A model generated the notes under the pieces. That model was not told the origin of the DNA. It made no database searches and worked only from the letters and a program-made list of their open reading frames with translations. From Hydrogenophaga palleronii_A (GTDB lineage: Bacteria > Pseudomonadota > Gammaproteobacteria > Burkholderiales > Burkholderiaceae_C): a DNA stretch of 64,000 nt. Both the position numbers and the translations under genes were made by a program. Of the stretch, positions 33,654-41,556 are shown piece by piece. Each line of letters begins with the position of its first letter. Within the stretch, counting starts at the first letter, position 1. The stretch lies in contig NZ_JAVDWU010000004.1 in the NCBI RefSeq assembly GCF_031457455.1, positions 434,001 through 498,000 of the forward strand. Reading direction: 5' to 3'.

Positions 33654-34235
33654 ATGTTGATGTTGATCGTCGGTTTGGTCCTTTTCCTGGGCGTGCATTC
33701 GGTGTCCATCGTCTCGCGCAGCGGCCGAGACCGGCTGGTGCAGCGCCTGGGCGAAGGCCCCTGGAAAGGTGTGTATTCGCTCATTGCCCTGGCGGGCTTT
33801 GTGCTCATCATCTACGGCTATGCGCAGGCCCGGGAAACGCCGGTGCTGCTGTACACACTGCCCACCGGTTTTCGGCATCTGGCCGCCTTGCTGATGCTGC
33901 CGGTGTTCGTGCTGCTGGCCGCGGCCTACCTGCCAGGGCGCATCCAGCGCATGGCCAAGCACCCCATGTTGCTGGCAGTGAAGCTCTGGGCCCTGGCCCA
34001 CCTGCTCGCGCAATCGGCCACCGGGGGCACCCTGGCTGACGTGCTGCTCTTCGGTGGTTTCCTGGTCTGGGCCGTGGCCGACCGCATTTCGGTCAAGCGC
34101 CGGGGCGTGGCTGCGCCCCAGGCCAAAGGCAGCGCGGTGAACGATGTGATCGCCGTGGTGGTGGGCCTGGGGGTGTATGTTCTCTTCGTGGTGTGGGCGC
34201 ACGCCTGGCTGTTTGGCGTGCGTCCCTTCGGTTGA
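33654..34235 (+). CDS. NnrU family membrane protein
   Basis: A 193-residue protein with about five to six membrane helices: LMLIVGLVLFLGVHSVSIVS, SLIALAGFVLIIYGYAQARE, LLMLPVFVLLAAAYLPGRIQ and VKLWALAHLLAQSATGGTLA. These match the NnrU family, originally linked to nitrite/NO metabolism. Start at 33654 with AAGGAG upstream. It reads toward the sugar dehydrogenase and egtB; the link to them is unclear. Confidence 0.87.
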   Translation: MLMLIVGLVLFLGVHSVSIVSRSGRDRLVQRLGEGPWKGVYSLIALAGFVLIIYGYAQARETPVLLYTLPTGFRHLAALLMLPVFVLLAAAYLPGRIQRMAKHPMLLAVKLWALAHLLAQSATGGTLADVLLFGGFLVWAVADRISVKRRGVAAPQAKGSAVNDVIAVVVGLGVYVLFVVWAHAWLFGVRPFG

Positions 34236-34336
34236 CGGAAGAGGGGCGGCACGCCGATTGCCCCATCCGGAAAAGAGGGAACCCACGACCATTGCCGGCA
34301 TCCACCCATGCTGTGTTTGGCCCTCAGGAGATCGCT

Positions 34337-35521
34337 TTGACCCACTGCATCGCAACGCCTTCTACCCGAACTTGTTACCCCCAGGCGCCATGGCGTGGCG
34401 TGCTCTTGCTGATGGGGGCCTCGCTGCTGGCTGCGCCAGCGCTGGCGCAGGCGCCATCTGCTTCAAGCAGTGTCACCACCGAGGTGGTCGCCAAAGGCCT
34501 GCAGAACGCCTGGGCTGTGGCCTTCATTGGCGACGGGCGCATGCTGGTCACGGAAAGGCCCGGTCGCATGCGCGTGGTGCAGGCCAACGGCCAGCTCAGC
34601 GAGCCACTGGCCGGTGTACCGGAGGTGGACGCGGTGGGACAAGGCGGTCTGCTGGACCTAATCATCGATCGCGATTTCACCAACAACCGCCGCGTGCATT
34701 TCTGCTACTCGGAACCCGGCCTGGGTGGCAACTCCACCGCGCTGGCCTCGGCCCGTCTGTCGGCCGATGCCAGCCGGCTCGAAGAGGTGAGGGTGATCTT
34801 CAGCCAGAAGCCCAAGGTCAGCAGCCGGCTGCACTTTGGCTGCCGCATCGTGCAGGCGGCCGACAACAGTCTGTTCCTCACGCTGGGTGATCGCTACCAG
34901 CGCATGAAGGATGCCCAGACGCTGGACAACCACCACGGCAAGGTGGTGCGCGTGCAGCTGGATGGCACACCGCATCCGTCCAATCCCTTTGTCGGCCGCA
35001 GTGGAGCCTTGCCCGAAATCTGGAGCATCGGCCACCGCAACCTGCAGGGGGCGACCCTGGGGCCGGATGCCAGTCTGTGGACCCACGAGCACGGCCCGCA
35101 GGGCGGTGACGAGGTCAACCGCGCCGAGGCTGGCAAGAACTACGGCTGGCCCGTGATCACCTATGGCGAGAGCTACGGCGGTGGCGCCATCGGCGACGGC
35201 ATCACGGAAAAGGCCGGGCTGGAGCAGCCGCTGTACCACTGGACACCCTCCATCGCACCTTCAGGCATGGCCTTTGTGACGACCGACATGTATGGCCCGG
35301 GCTGGCAGGGCAGCCTGCTCGTGGGTTCGCTGAAGTTCCGCTACCTGGCGCGGCTGCAGATCGATGGTGCGCGGGTGATGAAGGAGGACAAGCTGCTGAC
35401 CGACCTGGGCCAGCGCGTGCGCGACGTGCGCGAAGGACCGGACGGCTTCATCTACCTGCTGACCGATGCACGGGATGGCGAGTTGTTGCGCTTGCGTCCA
35501 CCCACAGGAGCCAAGTCGTGA
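34337..35521 (+). CDS. PQQ-dependent aldose/sugar dehydrogenase-like protein (YliI type)
   Basis: About 394 residues: signal peptide (WRGVLLLMGASLLAAPALAQ) and a six-bladed beta-propeller with EVVAKGLQNAWAVAFIGDGR, LLDLIIDRDF, SIGHRNLQGATLGPDASLW, THEHGPQGGDEVN and PSIAPSGMAFVTTDMYGPGW. This is the soluble glucose dehydrogenase/YliI family. The best start is TTG at 34337, since AGGAGA lies 6 nt before it; the longer frame runs into the NnrU gene. Its stop overlaps the GTG start of egtB, so the two are coupled. Substrate unknown. Confidence 0.85.
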   Translation: MTHCIATPSTRTCYPQAPWRGVLLLMGASLLAAPALAQAPSASSSVTTEVVAKGLQNAWAVAFIGDGRMLVTERPGRMRVVQANGQLSEPLAGVPEVDAVGQGGLLDLIIDRDFTNNRRVHFCYSEPGLGGNSTALASARLSADASRLEEVRVIFSQKPKVSSRLHFGCRIVQAADNSLFLTLGDRYQRMKDAQTLDNHHGKVVRVQLDGTPHPSNPFVGRSGALPEIWSIGHRNLQGATLGPDASLWTHEHGPQGGDEVNRAEAGKNYGWPVITYGESYGGGAIGDGITEKAGLEQPLYHWTPSIAPSGMAFVTTDMYGPGWQGSLLVGSLKFRYLARLQIDGARVMKEDKLLTDLGQRVRDVREGPDGFIYLLTDARDGELLRLRPPTGAKS

Positions 35522-36849
35522 GGCCGCAGGCGCCAGCGGGTCGCCGCAATAACATCCCCGCTGCCATGCCGTCGGCGCATCGCACGGCACTGGCGCACCA
35601 CTACCAGACGGTGCGCGAACGCAGTCTGGCGCTGGCCGCACCGCTTTCACCCGAAGACTGCCAGGCCCAGTCCATGCCCGATGCCAGCCCGGTCAAGTGG
35701 CATCTGGCGCACGTGACCTGGTTTTTCGAGACCTTCGTGCTGGAAGCATTCGAACCCGGCTTCGAGCCCTTTCACCCGGCCTTCCGGGTGCTCTACAACA
35801 GCTACTACAACGGCGTGGGCGAACAGTTCACGCGGCACCAGCGTGGCCTGGTCACCCGGCCGGACCTGGCCGAGGTGAAGGCCTGGCGTGCGCAGGTGGA
35901 CGAACGCGTACTGCGGCTGATCGCCCAGACAGAAAACGCCGAAGCATTGCGACTGATCGAACTGGGCTTGCACCACGAACAGCAGCACCAGGAACTGCTG
36001 CTCACCGACCTCAAGCACCTGCTGTCCATCAACCCGCTGCAGCCGGCCTACCTGCCCGCCTGGCCACTGGCCCGGGTGTCGGCGGTGCCCGCGCGCTGGG
36101 TGGAGATGGAAGGTGGTCTGGTGGAGGTCGGCCACACCGGCAGCGGATTTGCCTTCGACAACGAATCGCCGCGCCATCGCCAATGGCTGGCGCCGCACGC
36201 GCTCATGAACCGCCCCGTCACGCACGGCGAATGGCTGGACTTTGTCCATGATGGCGGCTACACCGACCCGCGCTGGTGGCTCTCTGCTGGCTGGGACTGG
36301 GTGCGCAGCCAGCGCATCGAAGCGCCGCTGTACTGGACCCTGCCCGGCGGTGCAAGTGAACCCGTGCGTGTGTTCACCTTGCATGGCACGGTGTCGCTGG
36401 ACCCGCACACGCCGGTCACCCACATCAGCTATTTTGAGGCCGATGCGTTTGCCCGCTGGGCCAGCGCCACGCGCAGCGAATGGGCCGGCGCGCGCCTGCC
36501 CCTTGAGGGCGAATGGGAGGCCAGCGCTGCACAGCAGCCCATGCAAGGCAGCTTCCAGGAATCGGGCGCCTTGCACCCCATGCCGTGCCGGGAGGGTGGA
36601 GGCGGTTTGCTGCAAATGTTTGGCGACGTGTGGGAATGGACCGCCAGCAGCTACAGCGCCTACCCCGGCTTCGCGCCCAGCGAAGGTGCCGTGGGCGAAT
36701 ACAACGGCAAGTTCATGGTGAACCAGTACGTGCTGCGCGGCGGCTCATGCGCCACGCCGGCCTCGCACATTCGCGCCAGCTACCGCAATTTCTTTCCCAC
36801 CGATGCGCGCTGGCAGTTCACGGGACTGCGATTAGCTCGGAGTATGTGA
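35518..36849 (+). CDS. egtB: Ergothioneine biosynthesis sulfoxide synthase EgtB
   Basis: A 443-residue protein with an N-terminal DinB-like domain and a C-terminal FGE-sulfatase domain, the EgtB architecture. Iron ligands are visible: H65 (KWHLAHVTWFFE) and H153/H157 (LHHEQQHQELLL). The C-domain has MFGDVWEWTASSYSAYPGF and RASYRNFFPTDARWQFTGLR. The GTG start at 35518 follows AGGAG and overlaps the previous stop (GTGA). EgtB joins a thiol donor to hercynine using O2. EgtD, which makes hercynine, is at 41557; EgtC or EgtE was not found. A second EgtB relative (senA) is at 43085. Confidence 0.9.
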   Translation: MRPQAPAGRRNNIPAAMPSAHRTALAHHYQTVRERSLALAAPLSPEDCQAQSMPDASPVKWHLAHVTWFFETFVLEAFEPGFEPFHPAFRVLYNSYYNGVGEQFTRHQRGLVTRPDLAEVKAWRAQVDERVLRLIAQTENAEALRLIELGLHHEQQHQELLLTDLKHLLSINPLQPAYLPAWPLARVSAVPARWVEMEGGLVEVGHTGSGFAFDNESPRHRQWLAPHALMNRPVTHGEWLDFVHDGGYTDPRWWLSAGWDWVRSQRIEAPLYWTLPGGASEPVRVFTLHGTVSLDPHTPVTHISYFEADAFARWASATRSEWAGARLPLEGEWEASAAQQPMQGSFQESGALHPMPCREGGGGLLQMFGDVWEWTASSYSAYPGFAPSEGAVGEYNGKFMVNQYVLRGGSCATPASHIRASYRNFFPTDARWQFTGLRLARSM

Positions 36850-36959
36850 CACCCCCCTGCGCTGCTGACGCAGCTTCCCCCCTCTCTGACGCGCCTTCGG
36901 CGCTTGGAGGGGGGACGCACCCTGTGGCCCGGCGAAGCCGGTTCCACGGGTGCTCTGGA
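36850..36959 (+). repeat. C-rich 3'-end repeat, copy behind egtB (long form)
   Basis: Begins right after the egtB stop: CACCCCCCTGCGCTGCTGAC, a CCCCCCTC...GGAGGGGGGA stem closing over GCGCCTTCGGCGC, then GGCCCGGCGAAGCCGGTTCC. Near-identical to the copies behind dctP and boxB. Likely a bidirectional transcript end between egtB and the convergent YHS gene. Confidence 0.85.
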
Positions 36960-37009
36960 TCGGGGCATTTCTCGCCGGAGGCTCTTCGATACTTCCCCGG
37001 GAGGTCGCT

Positions 37010-37663
37010 TCACTCCGGGTAACCCAGTGCAGTCTGGCCCACGCCTTCTGCGGCACGCCAGCCCGGTGGCTTGAACCAGTCGCGCCAGCCGAGTTCATCT
37101 GTTGGCCATGGTTGATCGGGGTGGCGCTTTTCCCATTCGGCTCGCGCTTGCGTCATCGGCTTGTGGTGCGGGACCTTGTTCAGCGTCGCCGTTAACGTGG
37201 CCGAACGCCAGCCCTCGTCCTGAATGTCCTGCCAGATCGGATCTGCGTGCGCGATGTGCCAGGCCGGGTCCAGCGACCACGCGGCCTGGGCTGCCGCACT
37301 GCCGAAGACGAAAAGGCGCCCGTCGAGGATCTGCCAGCGGGTGGGGTCGCTGCCCAGCTTGCGGCCGAACGCGGCGCCGTGGGCACAGAAGCCGCCGTAC
37401 TGTGGCTCGTACATTGCCGGGTCGGCGATGAAGTCGAAGCGGTTCTGGTTGGTGGCGAAGTAATAGGTGCGCTGGAACATCACCAGCTTGTGCTGCGTGC
37501 TGCCTTTCACCGGCTTGCTCTCGGTGAAGTAGGCCACCGGGTCGTGGCCCAGCAGCATCACCGGTTCGCCTGCGCGGTTGGGCGCCGTGGCCCAGGGCGT
37601 GCCGCAGCCGCTCAGAAGGACCGCCAGCGCGATGAACGAAATGAATCTGATGACCGGGTGCAT
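37010..37663 (-). CDS. YHS domain lipoprotein of the (seleno)protein type
   Basis: A 217-residue lipoprotein: MHPVIRFISFIALAVLLSGC gives signal sequence and lipobox Cys20. The YHS-like core has LLGHDPVAYFTESKPVKGS, YYFATNQNRFDFIADPAMYE and YGGFCAHGAAFGRKLGSDPT. In the related family some members carry selenocysteine where this one has Cys in GGFCA (from memory of the family name). The gene is 20 nt behind phnE1 and thus the last gene of the ABC importer operon. A metal- or selenium-related periplasmic role is inference. The C-terminal 70 residues are poorly conserved-looking and Trp-rich. Confidence 0.78.
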   Translation of the reverse strand: MHPVIRFISFIALAVLLSGCGTPWATAPNRAGEPVMLLGHDPVAYFTESKPVKGSTQHKLVMFQRTYYFATNQNRFDFIADPAMYEPQYGGFCAHGAAFGRKLGSDPTRWQILDGRLFVFGSAAAQAAWSLDPAWHIAHADPIWQDIQDEGWRSATLTATLNKVPHHKPMTQARAEWEKRHPDQPWPTDELGWRDWFKPPGWRAAEGVGQTALGYPE

Positions 37664-37683
37664 GGTGCGATCTTGCCTTGCAT

Positions 37684-38511
37684 TCAGCGCGTGAGCCAGC
37701 GGCGTGCACCATGGCTGGTGGCATCCACCACTGCCACCATCAGCAGCATGGCGCCCAGGATGGTGGCGGTCTTGTTCATCTGGAACAGGCCCATGTGGAA
37801 AGCGAGCAACTGGCCCAGGCCCCCCGCACCCACCACGCCCAGCACGGCCGCTGCGCGGATGTTGTTTTCCCAGCGGTACAGCGTGTAGCTCATGAGCTGT
37901 GGCAACACCTGCGGCAGCGTGGCGTACAGAAACACCCGCACGTTGCCCACGCCATGTGCGCGCAGAGCAGTGCCCGGGCCGGGCGGTGCATTCTCGATCG
38001 CTTCGGCAAACAAGCGGCCCAGCACGCCCGTGGTGTGAAACGCCAGTGCCAGCGTGCCAGCGAACGGGCCCAGGCCGGCTGAGATCAGCAACAGCGCGGC
38101 CCACACCAGTTCGGGGATGCTGCGCAGGGCATTGAGCACCAGGCGCGTGGGTGTGCGTGCCCAGGCGCTGTCCCCGTCGAACAGGCGACTGGCCGGCAAT
38201 GCCAGCGCCAACCCGGCCACTGCGGCCAATGCCGTGCCCAGTGCCGACATGGCCAAGGTTTCCCAGGCCCCGATGGCGACCTTGTTCAGGAAATCGCGCG
38301 AGGTGTCAGGCGGAAAAAACTCGGCCACGAATCGGCCCATGCTCTGCGCCGCTTCCCTTGAGAAGAACTGGCCCCACTGGAGGTCGAGCGACCAGAAGCT
38401 GGCGATCACCAGCGCGATCAACGCGGCGGTGAACCAGCAGGCGTTGCAGCGCGCGCTGAACAGGCGCGGTGGCAGTTTGTACGGTGGGTTGGCGGCGGGG
38501 GGGTGCTTCAT
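37684..38511 (-). CDS. PhnE-like ABC transporter permease 1 (putative selenium oxyanion importer)
   Basis: A 275-residue permease with about six helices (FTAALIALVIASFWSLDLQW, GAWETLAMSALGTALAAVAG) and the EAA loop region (EAIENAPPGPGTALRAHGVG) plus RWENNIRAAAVLGVVGAGGL. It resembles PhnE of phosphonate importers. The ATG at 38511 lies past an inverted repeat separating it from the second permease. No C-P lyase or phosphonatase genes are near; the neighbours make selenoneine, so a selenium oxyanion is a more likely cargo. Confidence 0.83.
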   Translation of the reverse strand: MKHPPAANPPYKLPPRLFSARCNACWFTAALIALVIASFWSLDLQWGQFFSREAAQSMGRFVAEFFPPDTSRDFLNKVAIGAWETLAMSALGTALAAVAGLALALPASRLFDGDSAWARTPTRLVLNALRSIPELVWAALLLISAGLGPFAGTLALAFHTTGVLGRLFAEAIENAPPGPGTALRAHGVGNVRVFLYATLPQVLPQLMSYTLYRWENNIRAAAVLGVVGAGGLGQLLAFHMGLFQMNKTATILGAMLLMVAVVDATSHGARRWLTR

Positions 38512-38517
38512 GGTGTG

Positions 38518-38702
38518 CGGGGCCCCCATCCCGGCCTTCCCCCAGAGGGGGAAGGGGCAAATACCGACACCTGTGTGCAAGCGCTCACTGGAGTACCTTC
38601 GCCTTGCGGGCTGCGGTGCGAGCTTGCTTGGGAACGGCCCGGCGCTGCGCTCATGCTTTCACTCCCTCCCCCTCTGGGGGAGGGCAGGGGTGGGGGCCCG
38701 CC
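38518..38702. repeat. Paired inverted repeat (BIME-like) between the two permease genes
   Basis: GGGCCCCCATCCCGGCCTTC (from about 38519) and its inverted, slightly diverged partner (about 38660-38700, GGGCAGGGGTGGGGGCCCGC) enclose about 100 bp. Each arm also holds its own CCCCCAGAGGGGG-type hairpin. The element separates two permease genes of one operon. Confidence 0.7.
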
Positions 38703-38719
38703 TGCCAGCAAAACTGCCA

Positions 38720-39556
38720 TCATCCCAATGCCTTTCTCAGCCAGGCACTCACCCGATCCGCCAAGGCGACGAGCCCGACGAACACCAACAACATGCTGGC
38801 CACCTCGCCCCCATTGAACATCTTCATCGAGTTGTCCAGCTGCTGGCCCAGGCCCCCCGCGCCCACGAAACCCAGCACCACCGAGGATCGGATCGCGCAC
38901 TCCCAGCGGTACACCGTGTAGCTGGTGAGTTCGGCCGCGTTGGTGGGCAGCAGGCCATAGAAAAAGGCCTGCAACCGACCGCTGCCGTTGCGCAGCAGGT
39001 TTTCGGTGGCGTGGGTTTCGCCGCTTTCCAGGATTTCGCCGTACACCTTGCCCAGCATGCCGCCGTAGGTGAGCGCAATCGCCAGCACGCCGGCCGTGGG
39101 CCCCAAGCCCACCACGCGCACAAACACCAGCGCCCACACCAGTTCGGGAATGCTGCGCAGCACGATCAGCAACCAGCGCACTGCCTGGCGCAACGCGTAA
39201 GGCCCGCGCGCCATGCGCCCGGAAAGGGCCGAGAGCGACAACACCCTCGTGCCCAGCAGCGTGAGCGGAATCGCCACCACCAGCGCCAGCGTCACGCCCG
39301 CAGTGGCCATGGCCACCGTGCGCCAGGTGTCGCGCGCCACCATGGCCAGAAACTCTGCATCGTGTGCCAGTGGCCAGAAGCTGCCGATGAACTGGGCACT
39401 GACCTTCAGGTTGTCAGGCTCCAGCAGCACCCAGGGCTTGAATTCGGTGGCGACACCCAGCGGCCACAGCAACACCAGGCCCAGGCCGATCCAGAACACA
39501 CGGCCCAGCCAGGCCGGGTCGCGAGTCGGCGCTCGGTGCAGTGACAACTCGGTCAT
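38720..39556 (-). CDS. PhnE-like ABC transporter permease 2 (putative selenium oxyanion importer)
   Basis: A 278-residue permease (AWLGRVFWIGLGLVLLWPLG, VAMATAGVTLALVVAIPLTL, EILESGETHATENLLRNGSG as the EAA-like loop, RWECAIRSSVVLGFVGAGGL). Paralogous to permease 1; together they form a heterodimeric channel served by the PhnC-like ATPase. Start at ATG 39556; the upstream extension has no ribosome site. Confidence 0.84.
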   Translation of the reverse strand: MTELSLHRAPTRDPAWLGRVFWIGLGLVLLWPLGVATEFKPWVLLEPDNLKVSAQFIGSFWPLAHDAEFLAMVARDTWRTVAMATAGVTLALVVAIPLTLLGTRVLSLSALSGRMARGPYALRQAVRWLLIVLRSIPELVWALVFVRVVGLGPTAGVLAIALTYGGMLGKVYGEILESGETHATENLLRNGSGRLQAFFYGLLPTNAAELTSYTVYRWECAIRSSVVLGFVGAGGLGQQLDNSMKMFNGGEVASMLLVFVGLVALADRVSAWLRKALG

Positions 39557-39603
39557 GATGGTTTGTGCCCTGATGCGGTTGCATGCTGCAGAGCCGTCAA
39601 GCA

Positions 39604-39681
39604 GCAACCACAGAACCGGCTCTGCCGGGCTGCAGGCTGCGCCCCCCTTTTAGGGGGGTGACGCGAAGCGGCGCGGGGGGT
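39604..39681 (-). repeat. C-rich 3'-end repeat, copy behind the PhnC-like gene (short form)
   Basis: Starts 8 nt after the phnC-like stop on the minus strand: ACCCCCCGCGCCGCTTCGCG, then CCCCCC TAAAA GGGGGG stem and the CCGGCAGAGCCGG stem-loop. Same short form as behind gudD (20620). Confidence 0.78.
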
Positions 39682-39689
39682 ATCCATAC

Positions 39690-40523
39690 CTACCTGCAGT
39701 GCATCACGACGGGTTGTGGCATCCCGGGTACCTCGGACTCATCGGCAGGCACCTCGCCGCGCAACTCGTGCTCGAACTGGTCGTACAACTGTGTCAACAG
39801 CTCGCGTGTCACCAGGCGTGCCGGCAGGTCGAACGCCAGCGCACCGTCGCGCAGACCCACAATGCGCGGAAAACTCGCCAACGCCACATCCACCTGATGC
39901 AGCGTGGCCACGAGCGTGGCGCCGTGGTCTCGTGCGCTGCTGACCAGGGTTGTGATGGCCTGGCGCGATCGTGTTGGGTCCAGCGCCGACAAAGGTTCGT
40001 CCACCAGCCACAGCGAGGCCGCAGACAGCAGTGTGCGGGCCAGGCCGACGCGCTGTCGTTCACCACCAGAGAGCCGGTCCACGCGTTCGAACAGCTTGTC
40101 GCCCAGATCAAACCGTTCCAGGGTTTCGAAGGCGGCGGGAATGTCCGACGGGTAGAACAGCGAGCGCAGGCTGGCCCACAGGCCCATGTGGGGCAGGCGG
40201 CCGGCCAGTACCGCCGTGACCACGCGCTGGCGCGGCGGCAATGGTGGCACCTGGGGCGCCAGGAACAGGCGGCCGCGCAGCTTCTGCAATGCGTTGCGCT
40301 GCAATTGCCAGGGCGCGGTACCGTCCAGCCGCAGTTGCCCGGTGGTGGGCGGCAGTGCGCAGGCCAGCACCTGAAGCAGCGTGGTCTTGCCCGCACCCGA
40401 TGGGCCGATCACCGCCACCTGTTCGCCCGCTGCGATGTGCAGGCTCAGGTTGCTGATGGCGGGTGGCGCATCGGCGCGCGCGGCCGGGTGGCGTGCGCTG
40501 ACTGCCTCAATTTCGAGCTTCAA
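39690..40523 (-). CDS. PhnC-like ABC transporter ATP-binding protein
   Basis: A 277-residue ABC ATPase: Walker A GPSGAGKTTLLQ, Q-loop FLAPQVPPLPPRQRV, signature LSGGERQRVGLARTL, Walker B LWLVDEPLSALD and H-loop VATLHQVDVALA. Closest in type to PhnC. It lies between the receptor and permease genes of the same operon and powers import. Confidence 0.9.
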   Translation of the reverse strand: MKLEIEAVSARHPAARADAPPAISNLSLHIAAGEQVAVIGPSGAGKTTLLQVLACALPPTTGQLRLDGTAPWQLQRNALQKLRGRLFLAPQVPPLPPRQRVVTAVLAGRLPHMGLWASLRSLFYPSDIPAAFETLERFDLGDKLFERVDRLSGGERQRVGLARTLLSAASLWLVDEPLSALDPTRSRQAITTLVSSARDHGATLVATLHQVDVALASFPRIVGLRDGALAFDLPARLVTRELLTQLYDQFEHELRGEVPADESEVPGMPQPVVMHCR

Positions 40524-40542
40524 GCCGGAGCACTCCGTCGGG

Positions 40543-41409
40543 TTACAGCAGACCGGCGCTACGGGCAGCGGCTTCCAGACCCTTGTAGTTCTCGGGCGTG
40601 GTGGCGATGTAGCGCGTGGCGCGGTTGAGCTTGAGGATCTCGGCGTGTTCGGGGTTGGCCGGGTCCAGTGCCAGCAGCGCGGCTTTCACCTTGGCCTGCA
40701 TGTCGGCAGGCATGTCGGCGTGCACCGACCAGTTGTAGTTGAAATAGCCCGGCGTGGTGTAGAACACGTCCACCGCCTTGGTGTCCACCTTGTTCTCATT
40801 CACGAACTTGCGCCACACGGTGATGTCGAGTGCGGCAGCGTCCACCTTGCCGCTGACCACCGACGCGATGGTCGCGTCGTGTGCGCCGCTGTAGGCGATG
40901 CGGCGGAAGTCTTTTTCAGGGTTGATGTTGGCCTGCAGCAGGAAGCTGCGTGGCATCAGGTGGCCCGAAGTGCTGCTTTGTGAGCCGAACGACACCTGCT
41001 TGCCTTTCATGTCAGCCAGGCTCTTGATGCCGGAATCGGTCTTGGAAATGAACACCGACTGGAACTTGGTGTCTTCTTCGCGTTGCGCGAGCGGCACCAC
41101 CTTGCCACCCGAACGCAGGTTGGCCTGCACAAAGGTGAAACCGCCGAACCACACCAAGTCCACCTTCTTGTTGACCAGCGTTTCCACTGCGGCAGGGTAG
41201 TCGCTCACCGGCGTGAATTCCACCTTCACGCCCAGTGCCTTCTCGAGGTAGCTGGCCAGCGGGGTGAACTTGCGCACCTGTTCGGTCGCGGCTTCTTCGG
41301 GAATGGTGGTCACGCGGAACACGTTCTGGGCGTGGGCATACGTGGCGACAGACAGCACGGCGCAGGTCAAGAGTGCGCGCAGGGTGCGGGAAGGCAGGAA
41401 ATGGGTCAT
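40543..41409 (-). CDS. PhnD-like substrate-binding protein, putative selenium oxyanion receptor
   Basis: A 288-residue exported receptor (LRALLTCAVLSVATYAHAQN signal). PhnD-family features: RVTTIPEEAATEQVRKFTPL, VEFTPVSDYPAAVETLVNKK, LVWFGGFTFVQANLRSGGKV and SFGSQSSTSGHLMPRSFLLQ. Related proteins are annotated in databases as putative selenate receptors (recollection). It is the first gene of the importer operon, divergent from egtD across 147 bp, which ties the importer to the ergothioneine/selenoneine genes. Confidence 0.83.
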   Translation of the reverse strand: MTHFLPSRTLRALLTCAVLSVATYAHAQNVFRVTTIPEEAATEQVRKFTPLASYLEKALGVKVEFTPVSDYPAAVETLVNKKVDLVWFGGFTFVQANLRSGGKVVPLAQREEDTKFQSVFISKTDSGIKSLADMKGKQVSFGSQSSTSGHLMPRSFLLQANINPEKDFRRIAYSGAHDATIASVVSGKVDAAALDITVWRKFVNENKVDTKAVDVFYTTPGYFNYNWSVHADMPADMQAKVKAALLALDPANPEHAEILKLNRATRYIATTPENYKGLEAAARSAGLL

Positions 41410-41556
41410 GGGAAATCCGGTAAAGAGGGATTGAAGAAGCCGTATTAGACCGCGTGCGCCATACCCCTCGCCGGCACCCCGCACTTGACCCGGAACCCTT
41501 CGTCACACATGCCGGGGTTTCAGCCGGTATAAAGCACCCAGGAGAACGCCCGTCGC
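41410..41556. promoter_or_regulatory. Divergent promoter region between importer operon and egtD
   Basis: This 147-bp gap lies between the phnD-like and egtD starts and should carry both promoters. I could not assign boxes or an operator with confidence. An AGGAGA ribosome site for egtD lies at about 41540. Confidence 0.4.

Noticed and set aside
37684..41409. Phosphonate import (phnCDEE) as the literal function
   Set aside because: No C-P lyase or phosphonatase gene nearby; the neighbours are selenium and ergothioneine genes. Kept as an alternative, not the call.
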